Positions 43,151 to 54,800 of a stretch of 64,000 nucleotides of DNA are shown here, piece by piece (position 1 is the first letter of the stretch; the number at the start of each line of letters is the position of its first letter). The stretch covers positions 1-64,000 of the forward strand of contig JAGFNK010000145.1 of the NCBI GenBank assembly GCA_025769875.1, written 5' to 3'. Source of the DNA: Russula earlei. Lineage: Eukaryota; Basidiomycota; Agaricomycetes; Russulales; Russulaceae. The notes under the pieces are model-generated. The model saw nothing but the letters and a program-made list of their open reading frames with translations. It did no database searches and had not been told where the DNA came from. A program made the translations under genes and the position numbers.

Positions 43151-43718
43151 TGTTAGGATTCTTGTGTTCTCTGACTGTCACCTGTTTCGCTGACTCATCT
43201 GTGATTACCCATATGTCTGCTTATTGATCTGGCCTATTGATTGCTTACTGATTGCTTACTGATCCTGTCTGGCTTAGTGATTGCTTACTGATCCTGATCA
43301 GTAATAGCTTACTCACTGCTTATTGATTCACGACAGATACTAGGAAAGAATGACTCATGCGTGAGTCATTTCTAACATTCTTGAATTGCGCTTTCTGTAT
43401 TTGGATACTACTGGTTCTCAGCTATGTGCACCCCGAGTGTTGTACGAAACGGATCAGCAGTTATCGAGATATCGTATAAATAGTCTGTGGTACCAAGAAG
43501 TCGAGCCTTATGCTTGACTTACACTGTTAAACAAGACAATCATCTTGTCTACCAATCTAAACAAAATTATAGTGCAGACTCTACCTGAAAGAGGCCCCTC
43601 TCTTTTCTACATTCAATCTTCCTGAGATAATATCAAAGGGTTCGAAGTCTAGTGCTTGAACTATATCAAGCAACTCTTTCACTAAAGAGTCGGTACTAAG
43701 ATCTGTTGGATCTTAAAA
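43151..43718 (+). repeat. Solo LTR E1 (568 bp) with AGAGG duplication
   Basis: TGTTAGGATTC at the left and GATCTTAAAA at the right (sister E2 ends, inverted, in TTAACA, so the last TG/CA has one change). AGAGG at 43146-43150 and 43719-43723. TATAAATA at 43475-43482 and hairpin AAGTCGAGC/GCTTGACTT, loop CTTAT, at 43498-43520 give the plus orientation. Interrupts gag of G2. Confidence 0.9.
43475..43520 (+). promoter_or_regulatory. TATA box and CTTAT hairpin of LTR family E
   Basis: The hairpin begins 23 nt after the first T of TATAAATA. Stem of nine with one G.T pair. In E2 (61860-61882, minus) the arms read AAGTTGAGC/GCTCGACTT with loop CTTAC, so a mismatch or wobble in each copy is explained by CpG decay on one arm. 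Confidence 0.6.
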
Positions 43719-43857
43719 AGAGGTCTGTATAGATTCTCTCCTTTGACTACTTCAGCGTAGGTTGCTGACCGTATGATGACTTGATCCTAGTCCTAAGGCT
43801 TCCAGCCTATTTCTTGCTTCACTTTCACAGCGATGTCTGTGATAGAAGCTTGACTTA

Positions 43858-44477
43858 TGTTAAGGCTCCAAAGTGCCTTAAATAAGATCAATGGTCGCGT
43901 CTATGAATGCGTCCTACCAATGCAGATATGCTTGAGTCAAGCAAGCAATACTTGGGGAGGGGAAGGAGTGTTAGGTCCTTCTGGAGTATGGCAACAGGAT
44001 GAGAGGGGCTCTGCAGATGGGGTAGGAGTCAACTGTTTGGGATTGGCAAACTAAGTTGAGCTTAAGGCTCAACTGCTACAGACTGGGGGCTTTATATAGC
44101 CCTACAGGGTAAGTTTTGTGCTACTGTAGTACTGGTTGGTGTTATAGAAGCAAAAGGCAGATCATAGAAGTGAGATTGCTTCTATGTAAACAATCTTGGT
44201 GCTGGAAGCATTAAGTGCTTCCCTAGTAGCAATCTCGGTGTCATAAGTACTTTCCTAATCAAGGAAGTGACATACGTGGCAGTACAGGAACATCTGGAAC
44301 AGAAGCAATGCTACTCATTGCTTCTTCAATATGTCTTCAGAAAGATACGATCAACACATTCCAAATGCAATATCAACAAACATAAACAATCAAGATCTGA
44401 TGCACGCATGATGCAAATGGTGCAGTCCATAGTTCAGGTGTTCCGGCATCTTCTGGACCCCAAACCACTTGGTAACA
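43858..44477 (-). repeat. 5' LTR of G2 (620 bp, family D)
   Basis: Plus-strand ends TGTTAAGGCTCC and TTGGTAACA. Hairpin at 44054-44074 (AGTTGAGC/GCTCAACT). Same orientation as 27381-27999. Confidence 0.92.
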
Positions 44478-44757
44478 TTATGGCAATAGGGTTATGCATA
44501 CTACACTATCTATCACAAGATGCAGCCTTATGCTGCATCTAGAACGTTTCCACATCATGCATCACCGAGTGTGCGATATAGTGGACACCTGTAGTCACCT
44601 CTTTTGGACTTAGGAACAGCCCTGGGTCATAGAGATATAAATACCATACATGTAGATGAGTATACACATCGCTCTACACCCCAATATCACTTGAGCATTA
44701 GCACAACCTCTAAGGTGGGTTGCTTGGCCTGTTAGCTGTGCTCTATGCTGCGCAACA
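44478..44757 (+). repeat. Truncated LTR J3
   Basis: Reverse complement of J1/J2, from TATGGCAATAGGG to GCTGCGCAACA; about 105 bp of its left end are missing where it meets the LTR of G2. Hairpin AGATGCAGC/GCTGCATCT with loop CTTAT at 44518-44540. Confidence 0.88.
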
Positions 44758-45994
44758 TTCTTGGTTGGTAAAGGGGCCTAAGTGTTTTATATGCAGGAAG
44801 GAAGGACAATGGGAAGAAGATAATGAAAGGAAATGGAAAGGTAAAAGAGAATTGGGACCAGGTGAGGCTGTGGTGAAGGGCTTGAGATGCAGACATGTGG
44901 TGTGTGCACATGGTCCTTGGCAAGGGGTGGGCAATGTGGTCAATGTCTTGACATCAGGTGCAAAGTCATGGGCATGCAGTTGGTGGCAAAGGATGAAAGG
45001 GAGATGAGGGGGGGATGTGTCAGTGCATCTTGTCAATGTGTCACAATCTTCCAAGTGATTCCATGGCCAGCCATATGGTGGATCTCACTCCACCAGAGGC
45101 CATGATGTGCAGAGCGCCTTTGTGGCACAACATGCTATGCCTCTCGGATCCAAAAGGACCAAAAACCAATTTTTGGAACCCCCCCCCTTTGTGGGGGGAC
45201 TTTACTCAATTGACAAGTGAACTCAATCACACAGCAGACTCAGAAGCCACAGATCACACAAAGTAAAAAGGCAAAAAAAACCAATGTTCTCCCCAATCAC
45301 CTCACATCCTTAATTGCAAGCAGGAGTGTCTCAAGGACACAGTGGAGCTCGCAAGATGCAAGCTTGATGCCTTGGCCAAAGGCTGCAGAGGTGAAAATTG
45401 CCTCATAAGTCTTGGTATTGTCTTAGCAACCTATGATACACATTTACAAACAGTCTGCACCCAAAAATGTATTTAGAGAGGCTCAAATGAGCCAAATAAT
45501 GACAGTGAATTTGGTTTGTCACTCCCTGGAATAACCCTTCCCTCACAACATTTCCAATCTGCCATCCCACATGCTGATTGCCGCACCCTCAGGCTTTCCC
45601 CTCTTGTCACCCTTCACAACCATAATCTATACCACACACTGGTACCTGCTGTAAAGATTCCATGGCCTAGGCCGAGCCGAGCCGAAGCCGGCCGGGGTTG
45701 ACGGCTTTGGCCTGGCCTGGCATTTGAGAAAGCCAAAAAGCCGAGGCTTTCAGGCCAAGCCGGGCCGGAAGAACAAGACCCACAGTATGGCTCCCATCTC
45801 CGCAAAATGCTTATTTCGAATAAGTTTGTTCTGTGCCTTTCAACGGCTGTCTAGTTTGTTACGTGCGACATCACACGCCTGAGACCAATGTGATCGAGAC
45901 CCGAGAGCCTGTCGAAAATCGCACGACGACATGTACATAAATACAACAGGACACTCCGCAGGCACCAGTCTCATCCTCCCCTCCCCCTTTCCCC
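44758..45994. other. Intergenic, with a hAT 3'-end fragment and the protease promoter
   Basis: No supported gene in 44758-45650. Positions 45657-45775 match the 3' subterminal part of the hAT non-autonomous element (TGGCCTAGGCC, TTGACGGCTTTGGCCTGGCC, TTTCAGGCCAAGCCGGGCC) but lack the CCCTA end. From 45780 the sequence looks unique; ACATAAATAC near 45936 may be the TATA element of the protease gene. Confidence 0.5.
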
Positions 45995-48900
45995 ATGCTT
46001 TTGTCATTCCTTCAGCTTCTTGCCATCAGCTCCTTGGTGGCTGCCGCTCCTTCTCGTCGTGCAAACCATGTCGTCCATGAGAGGCGCGCTGTAGAGCCCC
46101 GCAACTGGATGAAGTCCCGTCGGGTGGATTCCTACAAGGTCCTCCCGCTTCGCATCGGTCTAGCTCAGCAAAACTTGGAGCAGCTCGAAGAGTTGCTCAT
46201 GACCATCTCAAATCCCGACTCCCCGTCGTTTGGCCAGCACTGGTCCCCGGAGCGGGTCGCCGAGCACTTCGCTCCCAGCGAGGACACTATCTCCACGGTC
46301 AAGGACTGGTTGACCACCGAGGGATTCCGTGGTGACAGCATTCGCGTCTCTCCAAGCAAAGGATGGATCGACGTCAACGCGACCATTTCCGAGATCGAGG
46401 CCCTGCTGAGTGCTGAATACCACGTGTACACGCATCCGTCCGGCCATGAGCAGATTAGTTCGTGCTGCATTATCATGACCTGTCCACGTTTAGCGCGTCT
46501 AATTTATCTTGTGCGATAGGCTGCGAGTCCTACTCACTGCCCGACCATATCCGCGAACACGTCGAGCTCATCAAACCGACAGTTCATTTCTTCCACCGTA
46601 TTCCCGATGGTCCAGCGCTCCACAAACGCGACAACACCACCAAACTCGGTGCCCCATCCAAGTTCAACGGGCCGAAAACGAACGGCAACATTGTCCCTGC
46701 CTCCACGCCCTTCCCTGTATCAACTTGCGATCAGTTCATTGTACCAGACTGTCTGCGCAAGCTGTACGAGATCGACTACAAGCCGAAAGCGGCGGAAAAG
46801 AACACATATGGCATCGGTCTGTCTTCACTCCATGCGTTAACTTGTGTCTGTCTAACTCGTCTCAGTCGAGTTCACGCCGCAGGCCTACCTTGGAAACGAC
46901 CTGGACATTTTCTTTGGGTTTGCACCGCTCATTCCAAAATGTCGTAGCCTTGTTGTATCAATTATTATAGACTGTTCTCACATGATCAAGAACACAAGAG
47001 GCCCGATCTTGTCTCTATTGACGGAGGTAGGTGGTTGCAGTTAATTTTCGACTGTCACGGCTGATAAATCCTCGAATATAGGCGTTGTCCAGACGGCGGA
47101 ACAATCATTCGGGTTCAATGGGGAGAGCGATCTCGATCTTGAATATGCAATGACGCTAGTTAATCCCACGAAGATAAAATTGCTCCAAACTGGTGATCTC
47201 CTTGAAGGTGTGCCATTCGGAAAACTGCCAGGACCATCGTTGGACAATTTGACCAATGCATCCGTAGGTAGGGATGTGCCCGGCCCGGCCTCAGGCCGTG
47301 AGCCGGGCCAAGCCAGGCCGAAATAGGCCGGGCCGAGCCGGGCCAAAGTGACGGCTTCGTGACGGCTTTGGCCCGGCCTGTGATTTGAAAAGCCAAAGCC
47401 GGGCCGTCAAGCCCCGGCTTTGATCATTTGGGGTAATCATCAAACTTTAATTTATCAACTTTGCATGGACATGGACACACCATCATTCCCTGTCGTTTTT
47501 CATCGTCGTATCTGTGCTTCCCTCTCAACCTTCCTTTTTGCTTGAGTCAAGTACATGTACAATGTAAGCTTTGGTGGCCTATATGTCAATTTGCAATGCT
47601 CAGTCGCGTTGGTTGCTCGTAATCCCTTTCCTCAGTCTTAGATCACTTCATCCTGCAGCATACCATGTTGTACACTGGACTTCACTCATTCCACATGTAT
47701 AATCCATGCTCTTACCATGCCTCATCATGCTCTCCAGAATATAACGACTCCGTAATATATTTGATATTTAAATACAAAACTGCTATTCTAAAGTCCTCCT
47801 ACTGCGAATCCGCGAGCGCGAGGCGATGCGGCGATGATGTCGGGGGCGAGACGCTATGGGCAGCGAGCCCTCGAATAGCGCGGCAATGACGATGGGCGAG
47901 GCGCTGTGGGCAGCGAGCCCTCGGGTAAGGCGATGGTGACGATGACGAACGCGTCATACGGGTCCGTGCGTAGACGTGTGGCGGACGCGAGGACGATGCT
48001 TGAGGGACGGTCTTGGGAGGGCGCGATGCGCAGCCGGACGGCGATGGTGTCGTGCCGTAGGTCGAAGTGTGGGGAGGAGCCGTGCTCCGACTTGAAGACC
48101 GAAGGGATGAAGGCGTTGAGCGCCAAGGCGAGTGACGTCGACGGCGATCGAATTGAGCCGTTGTCGTAGTCTGCTGACATGGAGTGGGCAACGCGGTGGG
48201 GATGACGTCGAGAGTGGGAACGCGAGGAAAGGAGAGTGAGGTGAAAGGAATGACGATAGTTGGAAGGAGGGATGTGAGTGGGATGAAAGACGAAGGGAAA
48301 GTGAACGCGCAGGGTGGTACAAGTCATGTGGCCAGCGGGCTCACATACAAAAAATCTTACGTACAAAAGCCGTGGCCTAGGCCAGGCCAAGCCGGAGCCA
48401 AGCCGGGTTTGACGGCTTTGGCCCGGCCTGGGGTTTTAGAAAGCCAAAGCCGCCTCGGGCCGAGCCAAAGCCGGGGCTTTCAGGCCAAGCCGGGCCGGAA
48501 AAACCCTATCCGTAGGGGCTGGGTTTGACAACTGGTTGGATGCCGTGGATAAATCATTTTGCACATTTGACGGCGGTGATGTCCCCGGTCAAGTAAATAC
48601 TTTTTCTATTCCAATATTAGTATTTCTTACGCTAAACTTATGTTTCCAGGACGGCATTTATCCTGATCCCGCCCCAGGTGGTTTCCATCGTATGTACATA
48701 CAGCAAGGGTGTATGACACAAGCTTATGATCATACGCAGACCCCGAGTCTTGTGGCATCATTAAACCGCCGCATGTCGTATCTATCTCTTACGGTGAAGA
48801 TGAATACGCAGTGCCGGTGGCGTACGCAAAACGTCAATGCCATGAGTATGGGAAGCTCGGCATGATGGGCTCGACAGTTTTGTACGCGTCCGGCGATTCT

Positions 48901-49930
48901 GGTGTGGCCGGATTCGGCGGTATCTGCCCCAATGGCGGTGTCCTATTCAACCCTGCCTTCCCCGCGTCGTGCCCATTCGTTACTGCTGTTGGAGCAACAC
49001 AGATCACCCCAGGCAAAACCGTTGAGGATCCGGAGGTCGCTTGCGAGACAGTCATCATCAGCGGGGGTGGATTTAGCAATATCTTCCCCATGCCAGAGTA
49101 CCAAGAACACGCGGTTAAGGAGTACCTCGAAAATAATCCCCCTCCCTACACTGCAGCACAATATAGTAACTCCGGAAAGGTGAGGATATACCGCCATTGA
49201 GAGACACAGTTCGTTTATGCTCATCGATCCGCCAGGTACGCGCATTCCCGGATTTGTCTGCCAATGGGTCAGGTTGTTCCATAGTACCACCCCGCTCCCA
49301 AATTAATATCAATTCATCTTTTTAGTGCAAACTACGTTGTTGCTTTCGATGGCCAACTTGAGCTTGTCTTTGGGACGTCAGCATCGGCTCCGGTTGTGGG
49401 CTCCATTATCACGTTGATTAATGATGCTCGACTTCACCGCGGTAAGGGCCCACTCGGTAAGTCGCTACCGTATCTTGTTTTTCGCGCCTCAAGCCAATCA
49501 CCTTTGTATTTACAGGATTCATCAATCCACTGGTGTGTATGCTTCAATTATTCTTTGACCATCTTGTGATATCTCTGTAGATCTACAAAGATAAATTCTC
49601 TGATCTCTTCAACGACATCACTTCGGGAAACAACCCAGGCTGCGGTGAGTCGCCGTGATTCATTCCTTTCTTTCCATCTCTTACGCTCGCGCCGTGACTT
49701 GCAGGCACAAACGGTTTCACTACGTGAGTTATACATGTCGTCTTCGTCCTCATGCCTGTCAAAGGGTACTGATGTTGCGATATTATCTAGTGCCAAGGGT
49801 TGGGACCCCGTAACGGGTAAGTTTGAAATGTTCCCGGGGACTTTAGGTCGATACTATTTCTAATCTGTTCTCTCCAGGCGTGGGCACGCCCAACTTGAGC
49901 AAACTACTTAAGAAGTGGGTGGATCTTTGA
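45995..49930 (+). pseudogene. Secreted sedolisin (tripeptidyl-peptidase-like) gene interrupted by a hAT element
   Basis: The ATG at 45995 opens a signal peptide (MLLSFLQLLAISSLVAAAP), followed by a pro-domain (LPLRIGLAQQNLEQLEELL, YHVYTHPSGHEQI). The catalytic part has NGESDLDLEYAM with the sedolisin Glu and Asp (exon 47082-47268), YASGDSGVAGFGG with the oxyanion Asp (about 48880), PDLSANG, FGTSASAP with the nucleophile Ser (about 49370) and WDPVTGVGTPNL from the calcium site. Introns fit: 46458-46519, 46817-46865, 46918-46970, 47027-47081, 48593-48649, 48690-48739, 49180-49235, 49268-49325 and a few more. The sole lesion seen is the hAT insertion at 47269-48508, between NASVG and AGFDNWLD. 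Removing it and one duplication gives a continuous frame. Confidence 0.92.
47269..48508 (+). mobile_element. hAT non-autonomous element, copy 2 (1240 bp), TCCGTAGG duplication
   Basis: TAGGGATGTGCCCGG..GGAAAAACCCTA. Perfect 8-bp duplication TCCGTAGG at 47261-47268 and 48509-48516. Very similar to copy 1 along its whole length, with more CpG retained. Sits in an exon of the sedolisin gene. Confidence 0.95.
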
Positions 49931-50332
49931 TACGGACCTCACGCGTATATCGAAAAAACTTTCCATTCATTTACTTGCCATTCGTTGAACTGTCCAATAG
50001 TTTACCCTTTGATACCATCTGTTCTGCTGTAGCCACAGCAGTACGATCTTTGGTTCCTGTTTAGACCAGTTATGTCATTACTACTGTCTTTTTCACGTGT
50101 CCTTGCACTTACGATATAAGTCATCAATTATCGTAGTCACGACGGTCTCTCATGCGATGTGCAGGTTCAAATGGGTTGTCTGTCTAGAAAGCCTTCGCCA
50201 ATGCTTTCCAGGGGCTCTTCAGGAGTCAGGACGCATTAGACATATTACCAAAGAGTTTGCAGGAAACATACAAACCCATTTTGTTAGGGTTCGATAGGGC
50301 AAAGCGAAAATGCGCTTACCGCCTCTTTCAGT
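49931..50332. other. 3' flank of the protease gene
   Basis: No ORF is supported. Contains the expected terminator region of the protease gene and ends at a hAT terminus. Confidence 0.4.
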
Positions 50333-51341
50333 TAGGGTTTTTCCGGCCCGGCTTGGCCTGAAAGCCCTGGCTTTGGCTTGGCCCGAGGCGGCTTTGGCTT
50401 ACTAAAATCCCAGGCCAGGCCAAAGCCATCAATTACGGCTTGGCTCCAGCTTAGCTCGGCCTGGGCCACAGCTTTTGTATGTAAATAAAATGTTGATTCT
50501 GCAGGTTGGTTGCCAATGATAGTATGGGAAGATACTAAGCTACTCAGACCAATACATTGTCTCCTCATCGTCAATCAGTAGTAGGGCTGCGCACCATCCA
50601 TATTATGGCCATGGCCATACAATGCATGGTAGGTTGATGGATACAGGTGACTATATCCCATCCATATACTGAATACTCTTGAGCTCTCACAGTACAGTAG
50701 CAATACAGCTGTATTACAGTCAACAGAAATTTATTCATGTGCAAAATTCAATATAATGTACTACAGCCAACATTGCAGTGCAGCTGTGGCCTGTGCACAT
50801 GCAAGATGAAAGGGACAGAGAGGAGCAAGGTTGTGCCCTGGAATGCAATGTGCACATGCAAGAGAGAGTGTGCGTGTGTGAGTGTTCTCAAGGGAATGGT
50901 TCACAGGCAGATGAGAAGTTTATCGCAGAGGCAAAAGCTCTTGATTCAATTCCCCTTAGCTACTGTACAAGATGGTAGCTACTTAAATACAAAAGTGCTA
51001 CTCAAGAGTCCTGTTCTTCCTACCACAAATCTGCAAGCATGAGGCAATGACATTGGGGGCAAGATGCTAGAGCCAGTGAGCCCTCATGTAGTGCATTGAT
51101 GATGATGTGCCTGCATCATCCAGGTCCATGCGTAGACATGTGTCAGGCAAGGACAATGCTTAAGGACAAGTGGGCTGGAGCTGAGGCAAGTGACATCGAT
51201 GGCAATCAACTTGAGCTGTTGTTGTAGTCTGCTGACATGGGGCAAGGACTGCAGCAGGGATGTCATTGAGAGGCAAGTGCACAAGAAAGGAAGTGTTACA
51301 GCATCACGGCCATTAGAGTGTTAGCTCAGGGTTCAGTGGGG
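50333..51341 (-). mobile_element. Old, CpG-depleted copy of the hAT non-autonomous element
   Basis: TAGGGTTTTTCCGGCCCGGC at 50333 is the inverted 3' end of the family. Subterminal motifs follow to about 50490. From 51035 to 51290 the sequence aligns to the middle of copies 1 and 2 (for example TGTAGTCTGCTGACATGG at about 51223, the start of the antisense ORF), with CG replaced by TG or CA nearly everywhere. A further TAGGGCTGCGC at 50582 may be the end of another small element. The far end is not seen; copia K begins at 51342. Confidence 0.65.
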
Positions 51342-51858
51342 TGTTGTAAATTCCCAAGCGTGAGTGAGCTTGATCGCAAGCGCATCAGAACGAGTGAGTT
51401 GTCCCCTCAGTCGATACATATACCCGTACCATTAGGCCACCCTAAGTGGATTTAGCTATTTACACTAGTTAGTCTGGATGTCTATTGGCTCAATCATTGT
51501 CCCATTTCTTGCATACCCTTCATCTGCGGACTTGTAGAATCCGTACCTGTTCCCTACTTATATGAGTAGACAAAATACTTACCTTCCCTCAGTGATCGCT
51601 CATGCACGCAAGTCACTGAGGTACGTTCTTTTAGCTACCCTTTCCTTACGTTCCATAGAGCTCATACCTGGATAGCATAGTCATTGCTTATTCAGGTAAT
51701 ATACCTTCAGTGATCGCTCACGCACGTGAGTCACTGAGCATAGTCATTGCTTATTCAGTGACCCTTGTGAGTGCAAATGTGTAGGCCTCCCCTTGGACGC
51801 TGCACTCACTCACAAAACTGTCATTCTCCCACTCTTGTTAAATCACATAGTTTCTACA
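51342..51858 (+). repeat. 5' LTR of copia K (517 bp)
   Basis: TGTTGTAAATTCC..AGTTTCTACA. TATA-like TTATATGA near 51559; stem CCTCAGTGA/TCACTGAGG at 51587-51621, repeated as TCAGTGA/TCACTGA at about 51713-51740. Confidence 0.95.
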
Positions 51859-51874
51859 GGTTATGGGCCCTGGC
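51859..51874 (+). other. Primer binding site of copia K
   Basis: GGTTATGGGCCCTGGC directly after the LTR, complementary over 12 bases to the anticodon arm of initiator tRNA-Met. The ATG of gag-pol (51863) lies inside it. Confidence 0.75.
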
Positions 51875-54800
51875 CCTCAGATGGCTTCCACATCCTCAGC
51901 TGTACCCACAACTCTGTTGCCTGCACCTGCACCTGAGACTTTTGACCAACTCCCAGCCATTATCCCTCATCTCGAACTGAACAGCTCCAACTGGGCTGTG
52001 TTCACCATGCACTTCACACAAGCTATGGAGGAAACCGACAGAATGGGGTATTTTGACGGAACCGCCACGTGCCCTGCCCCAGCAAACCCGCAGAGTCCAA
52101 CCGCCGATGAAGACCTGGCTGTGAAGGCCTGGGACTGCAATGACTGCATCGCATGGTTCCTACTCTGCCAACGTCTCCCCAATGCTGTTGCAGTATGTGT
52201 GGGACATCTCAACACTGCGGAGGCATGCTGGAACTTAGTCTCGCAGGAGTACAAGCTAAAGAGCAAATACGCACAGAGTGACCGGCTCCAAGCCTTCTTG
52301 GAGAGCCGTTGCGCTAAGGGCGTGGATGTTCGCATTTTCCTACAAGATCTCCATTTCAAGCGTGAGGAGCTCCATGTGTCTGGAGTCAGTGTTTCCGACG
52401 TGGAATACCAGCGCACCGTCCTTCGCAGCATTCCTGAGGAGCTAGCGCGATTCACGTCTGGACTTATGACAGTGGCACGACTTACCAACACTACTAGCCA
52501 AGTCTCCATGGACTCCCTCATCACCTCTATATGCGAAGAAGTGGATTGAATTAAGACCCGCTGCAGGTGCTGCCAACATAGCCAAAGCTCAGGCAGAAGG
52601 GACCAGCAGCCGGATGAGGCCTTAGCTGCTCATGGGTCCGACGACGCTAGGAAGAAGCGTTGCCAAGGCAAGTGCCACAATTGCGGGAAACCAGGACACT
52701 GGGCACCCGAGTGCCGCTCCCCGAAGAAGGAGGGGAATGCAGGAGCGCAGCCTGCACCCAAGTCTGGCAGCACCCCAGCACCCACCAAAACAGAAACCCG
52801 ACCAGTCGGGTCAGCAAACGCCGTTGCCGATGATGCGGTCGAAGCGGATGGGTTTTGGCTGGCCGAGGAGGCAGACGGCACTGCTCACATTTCACCTAGT
52901 GACTCAACTTGCTCCTTACAGGGAGATGCAAGTGTTGAAAGTACAACTGCGGGGGAGTTTTCGAACTCACCTGATAGGATGCAGCAGATGGCCGCGTCCA
53001 TTGTTGTCAACAGCAGCGAGACCCGCATTGAGCTCTACGATTCTGGAGCCACAAAGCATATTAGCCCCTATAAAGGGGACTTCATTGGCTATCACCCCCT
53101 TTCGCCACCTGTAACTCTCGTCACCACAAATCAGCAGCAGTTTCAAGCAATCGGTGTTGGATCACTAACTGTACAGGTACCAGATGTGGGTGGCTGGCGC
53201 ACACTAACACTTTGGGGAGTTCTTCATGCGCCGAAAGTTGCCTATACACTTGTTTCGCTCAGAGCCCTAGATCAGGAGGGCTATTGCATGGAGCTGCATA
53301 ATGGATTTTTGGACATTGTTGCTCCGACAGGTGGGTGAGTAGCTCACATACCCCACAGCACACATGGACTATATCGTGTAGAGCGCAGCACTGAATACGT
53401 TCACTCTGTTGAACTTTCAGTCATGGAGCTACATAGATGCCTTGGTCACATTGCAATCAGAAGTGCTCTCAAACTAGTTCAAACAGGATGAGTTCGAGGC
53501 ATTACCATTGACACTACATCCAAGCCGAGCAACTGCAAAGCATGTATATTCGCCCGCGCTACCCACCTCCCCATACTGAAAGTGCGTCGCAGCACTCCCA
53601 CTCAGCATTTTGGGGAAGAGATCAACAGCGATCTCTGGGGGCCTGCATCTGTTGCAACATGCCAGGGTCGAAAACACTTCATTACATTCACTGACTCTGC
53701 AACTTGCTATACAGTTGCCTTCCTGTTAACCAAGAAATCTGAAGCCTTCGAAATGTATAGAGCCTTTGAGGCATGGGCAAAGTCACAAGGTCATTGCAGT
53801 GCAATCAAAGTGCTCCACTCTGACCGCGGGGGCGAGTACTTAAGTGGTGCCTTCAACAAGCACCTGGCTGCGGCTGGCACCGCGCGGCGGCTCACCACCC
53901 ACAACACACCACAACACAATGGGATCACAGAGCGCCTTAACAGGACTCTGCTAGAATGCATGTGTGCCCTCTCTCACAAAAGTGGGCTCCCAAAATCTCT
54001 ATGGGGGGAAGCGCTGTGGCATGCTGTCTGGCTCAAGAATTGCACCACCACCTGCGCGCTAGATGGCAAAACACAATATGAAGCACTGCATAAGGAACCG
54101 CCAGATTTGTCCGGCCTTCACCGGTGGGGCTGCAGTGTATGGGTACACACAAACAACAAGGGTTCTAAGTTGAACCCTAGAGCATGCGAAGGAAAATGGC
54201 TCAGGGTAGACACTGATTCACATGCCCACAGAATCTATTGGCCCACCACTCAAACTGTAAGCATCGAGCATGACGTCTATTTCTCATCCCATGCACCGCT
54301 CGAGGGGGAGCAGCGCATCATGGTCCCAACTGCTGGAAGCGAGTGGCACGCTGAGGACCCCGGCCTGCATGAAGTCCCTGAAATGCCTACCCATTCCGAA
54401 CACCCTGAAGAGGAACCTGACGCCAACCCTGACCTCACACCAGAGTCACCCATTCCACCTCAATTGCCCAAACCCCTGCCTGCACCAATCCAATATCCAG
54501 CATCAGAAGAAGAAGTTGAAACCAGCCTTACAGATGGCCCTCGACGTTCCACATGCCTTCGCAAACCCTCGTGCGCCGTCCGTGACCTCCAAGCAGGCGA
54601 AGGCATTACCTCTGCATGCCACAGGGCTCCCCGCATACCACGTGGCATCCGCCTGCCAGGCTCTTTCGACACTGAGGAAGCAGGGGGAGCATGGTCGGTT
54701 GCCAATGGCCTGCCCATGCTCCTTGAAGACTTCGCTGGCCTCGAACATGTCTTTGCCGCTGCAACTTCCGATGCAGAAGTGTTGGAGCCTCGCCTGCTCA

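Larger units (their letters stand above)
27381..44477 (-). mobile_element. Ty3/gypsy chromovirus-type element G2 with nested insertions
   Basis: Two same-orientation LTRs (43858-44477 as 5', 27381-27999 as 3') enclose a minus-strand gag-pol with chromodomain and a long 3' extension. Removing copia H (31559-38473), solo LTR B (30096-31057), solo LTR E1 (43151-43718) and one copy of each duplication leaves about 8.6 kb. A purine tract lies directly before the 3' LTR. The outer flanks (ATGGT left, TTATG right) do not match, so one end was probably changed by recombination; the left end abuts the broken G1. Confidence 0.9.

Noticed and set aside
51587..51740. Repeated CAGTGATCGCTCACGCACG blocks as a CRISPR-like array
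   Set aside because: Two inverted-repeat units inside an LTR of a eukaryotic retroelement, repeated in the other LTR; no spacers.
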